DNA of 34,156 nt from a virus: IMG/VR virus record IMGVR_UViG_3300032249_000150, positions 1 to 34,156 of that record; one strand, written 5' to 3'. The notes under the pieces were generated by a model. It searched no databases and had not been told where the DNA came from. It saw nothing but the letters and a program-made list of their open reading frames with translations. The number at the start of each line of letters is the position of its first letter. Position 1 is the stretch's first letter. A program made the translations under genes and the position numbers. This document shows positions 33,260 to 34,156 of this stretch, piece after piece.

Positions 33260-33647
33260 GGTTGACTTCCTTGTCTTCTAAGTTGTATAGGTAAATACCA
33301 GTAGCTAAACCTACTGTCGCTCCTACAAAGAAGTTGTTGGGCATTAGGAATTGAAAGAGATTATTGGCGCTGGCCGCCCACCATACTGAAGAGGCCCAAC
33401 GATCAAAAATCTGTTTTTCTTTTTCTGAAAGACGGGGACGAAGATAGAATAGATAAGCTGCCTTGCCTAAATTTGTAGCTGGAAATCCCACAGGGTTGAG
33501 TTCCGTCCCTCCTTTTGCCAATACCGCCGCTGTGGTAGCTGCATCAACAACTGCGGCTTTGTATACGTCTCGATGTAGTGGAATACTGCTAGTGGCGCAG
33601 CCTTGTAATAAAAGAATCAAAACAAGTACCGGCCACATTGCATTCAT
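33249..33647 (-). CDS. Predicted lipoprotein / membrane protein of unknown function
   Basis: This 132-residue protein starts with a short signal, a hydrophobic core (PVLVLILLLQG) and Cys17. The lipobox is LQG-C with Gln at -2, a little unusual. Ala18 after the Cys would favour the outer membrane by the Lol rule in a Gram-negative host. The rest reads 'AAVVDAATTAAVLAKGGTELNPVGF', then a second hydrophobic stretch near residues 100-122 ('NFFVGATVGLATGIYLY'). The D..TT...L..G..E.NP pattern resembles small membrane proteins of DUF5658 type. It overlaps the upstream gene by ATGA and has GGGAGAAG before its ATG. A superinfection-exclusion or envelope role is possible but inferred. Confidence 0.65.
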   Translation of the reverse strand: MNAMWPVLVLILLLQGCATSSIPLHRDVYKAAVVDAATTAAVLAKGGTELNPVGFPATNLGKAAYLFYLRPRLSEKEKQIFDRWASSVWWAASANNLFQFLMPNNFFVGATVGLATGIYLYNLEDKEVNHAP

Positions 33648-33907
33648 GTGTTCTTCTCCCGCAGCTTGGTTTCAATCTGGTCAAGCAGTTTGCGGGTGTA
33701 GCCTTTGATTGGCGTATCCCCCCACGGGCCTATAATTTCTTTAATCTCATTATCCGTCAGCCCGACCCACCGCTGTGAGTGTTTGACTGCTTCTTTAATT
33801 ATTTCAATTTCTTCTTGAATGGTGTCGGCAAGGTAAATAGGTTTTAATTTCCCGTCTGCGTCTTTATGTCTACCCAAAGACATTAGGAACTGTTCAATAT
33901 CAATCAT
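33644..33907 (-). CDS. Small phage protein of unknown function
   Basis: This 87-residue charged helical protein reads 'MIDIEQFLMSLGRHKDADGK', then 'EEIEIIKEAVKHSQRWVGLTDNEI', then 'IGPWGDTPIKGYTRKLLDQIE'. The last part is a motif I recall from short phage proteins of unknown role. The ATG at 33907 is chosen because AAGG lies close upstream; an in-frame ATG at 33934 adds nine residues inside the previous gene. Its stop overlaps the lipoprotein start (ATGA). No signal peptide, membrane segment or enzyme motif. Confidence 0.65.
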   Translation of the reverse strand: MIDIEQFLMSLGRHKDADGKLKPIYLADTIQEEIEIIKEAVKHSQRWVGLTDNEIKEIIGPWGDTPIKGYTRKLLDQIETKLREKNT

Positions 33908-34061
33908 GTGCCTTTTCCTTAGATTCAAGCGCATCGGCAGCTTCTTCTAGCAGGTCTGCAATCCTGTCTGGGGCACCCTCTTGAACCGACTTGCGCGTGT
34001 TAATTTGTCTACGAATTTCAGCCCGTTTACGAAGCCTGTAAATTAGGTCTTCTTTATCCAC
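33900..34061 (-). CDS. Small basic helical protein (GTG start)
   Basis: This 53-residue protein reads 'VDKEDLIYRLRKRAEIRRQ', then 'NTRKSVQEGAPDRIADLLEEAADALE'. The first part is basic and helical, the second amphipathic and acidic. It starts at GTG 34061 with a perfect AAGGAG seven bases upstream. A longer in-frame ATG at 34097 has no ribosome-binding site and would overlap the 30-codon gene. No family is recognised; similar short 'DRIADLLEEAADALE' proteins occur in other phages. It overlaps the next gene by 8 bases. Confidence 0.65.
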   Translation of the reverse strand: MDKEDLIYRLRKRAEIRRQINTRKSVQEGAPDRIADLLEEAADALESKEKAHD

Positions 34062-34146
34062 CGTTTTTCTCCTTAAGGAAATTTGCAATAACCTCAAATG
34101 CGTAGTCGCTAATGCTATGTAAACCGGCTTGACGAAGTTCTGCCAT
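34054..34146 (-). CDS. Very small protein (30 aa), possibly 5'-truncated by window edge
   Basis: A 30-codon frame (MAELRQAGLHSISDYAFEVI...) starts at ATG 34146 with GAGGG five bases upstream. It ends 8 bases inside the next gene, so spacing and coupling look natural. No in-frame stop is seen between this ATG and the window edge, so the real gene could be longer and begin outside the window. The function is unknown. Confidence 0.45.
   Translation of the reverse strand: MAELRQAGLHSISDYAFEVIANFLKEKNGG
34069..34074 (-). promoter_or_regulatory. Shine-Dalgarno AAGGAG that sets a GTG start
   Basis: AAGGAG on the minus strand lies 7 bases before GTG at 34061 and inside the 3' end of the 30-codon upstream gene. 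It is the best ribosome-binding site in the right arm and decides the start of the small basic protein. Confidence 0.75.
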
Positions 34147-34156
34147 GTCTTCCCTC

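Noticed and set aside
1-34156. Prophage attachment sites or integrase
   Set aside because: No integrase, transposase, insertion sequence ends or tRNA-associated direct repeats were recognised in the window.

Overview
The window looks like a continuous piece of a tailed double-stranded DNA phage genome (Caudoviricetes, most likely podovirus-like). There are no bacterial housekeeping genes and no rRNA or tRNA that I could recognise. Genes are packed tightly, with TAATG, ATGA and short overlaps, and sit on two convergent arms. The host is probably Gram-negative: the holin belongs to a 3TM family known from Proteobacteria and their gene transfer agents, one gene has a lipoprotein signal, and starts are preceded by AGGAG-type Shine-Dalgarno sites. 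No integrase, repressor or partition gene is visible. Terminase, portal and capsid genes are not in the window and presumably lie to its left.

Left arm, + strand (11-23028), is the late virion and lysis arm. It begins with a tail assembly chaperone, a modular repeat protein, an S74-autoprocessed tail fibre and a protein predicted to form a seven-bladed propeller (11-4529). Two small unknown proteins follow, then an intrinsic terminator. Next is a lysis block with an endonuclease VII-like HNH protein, a GH108 muramidase and a 3TM holin (5259-6632). A P22 gp10-like tail hub candidate, a small virion protein and four large virion proteins rich in repeats or low-complexity sequence complete the arm (6632-23028). 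The last is a 2480-residue protein with a GHKL (Hsp90/MutL-type) ATPase module, a zinc metallopeptidase-like motif and a C-terminal module like those of injected phage polyvalent proteins.

Right arm, - strand (34146 down to 23105), is the replication and early arm. In transcription order it holds several small early proteins, a predicted lipoprotein, a winged-helix-like protein, DUF3310, a family A DNA polymerase with a 3'-5' exonuclease, and a Cas4-like PD-(D/E)XK nuclease. An HNH protein, an SNF2-type helicase, an unknown coiled-coil protein, an HTH protein, an SSB-like protein, a primase-helicase and a small conserved protein follow. One hairpin plus T-tract terminator separates the SSB-like gene from the primase-helicase gene, and a second lies where the two arms converge.

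The strongest candidate for something undescribed is the 2480-residue protein. It combines ATPase, protease-like and ejection-protein-like parts in one chain and contains a distinctly AT-rich ATPase segment. The other points worth a look are the repeat-built virion proteins, the Leu at the Klenow Phe762 position of the polymerase, the terminator that doubles as a ribosome-binding site, and several real genes of 30-60 codons.
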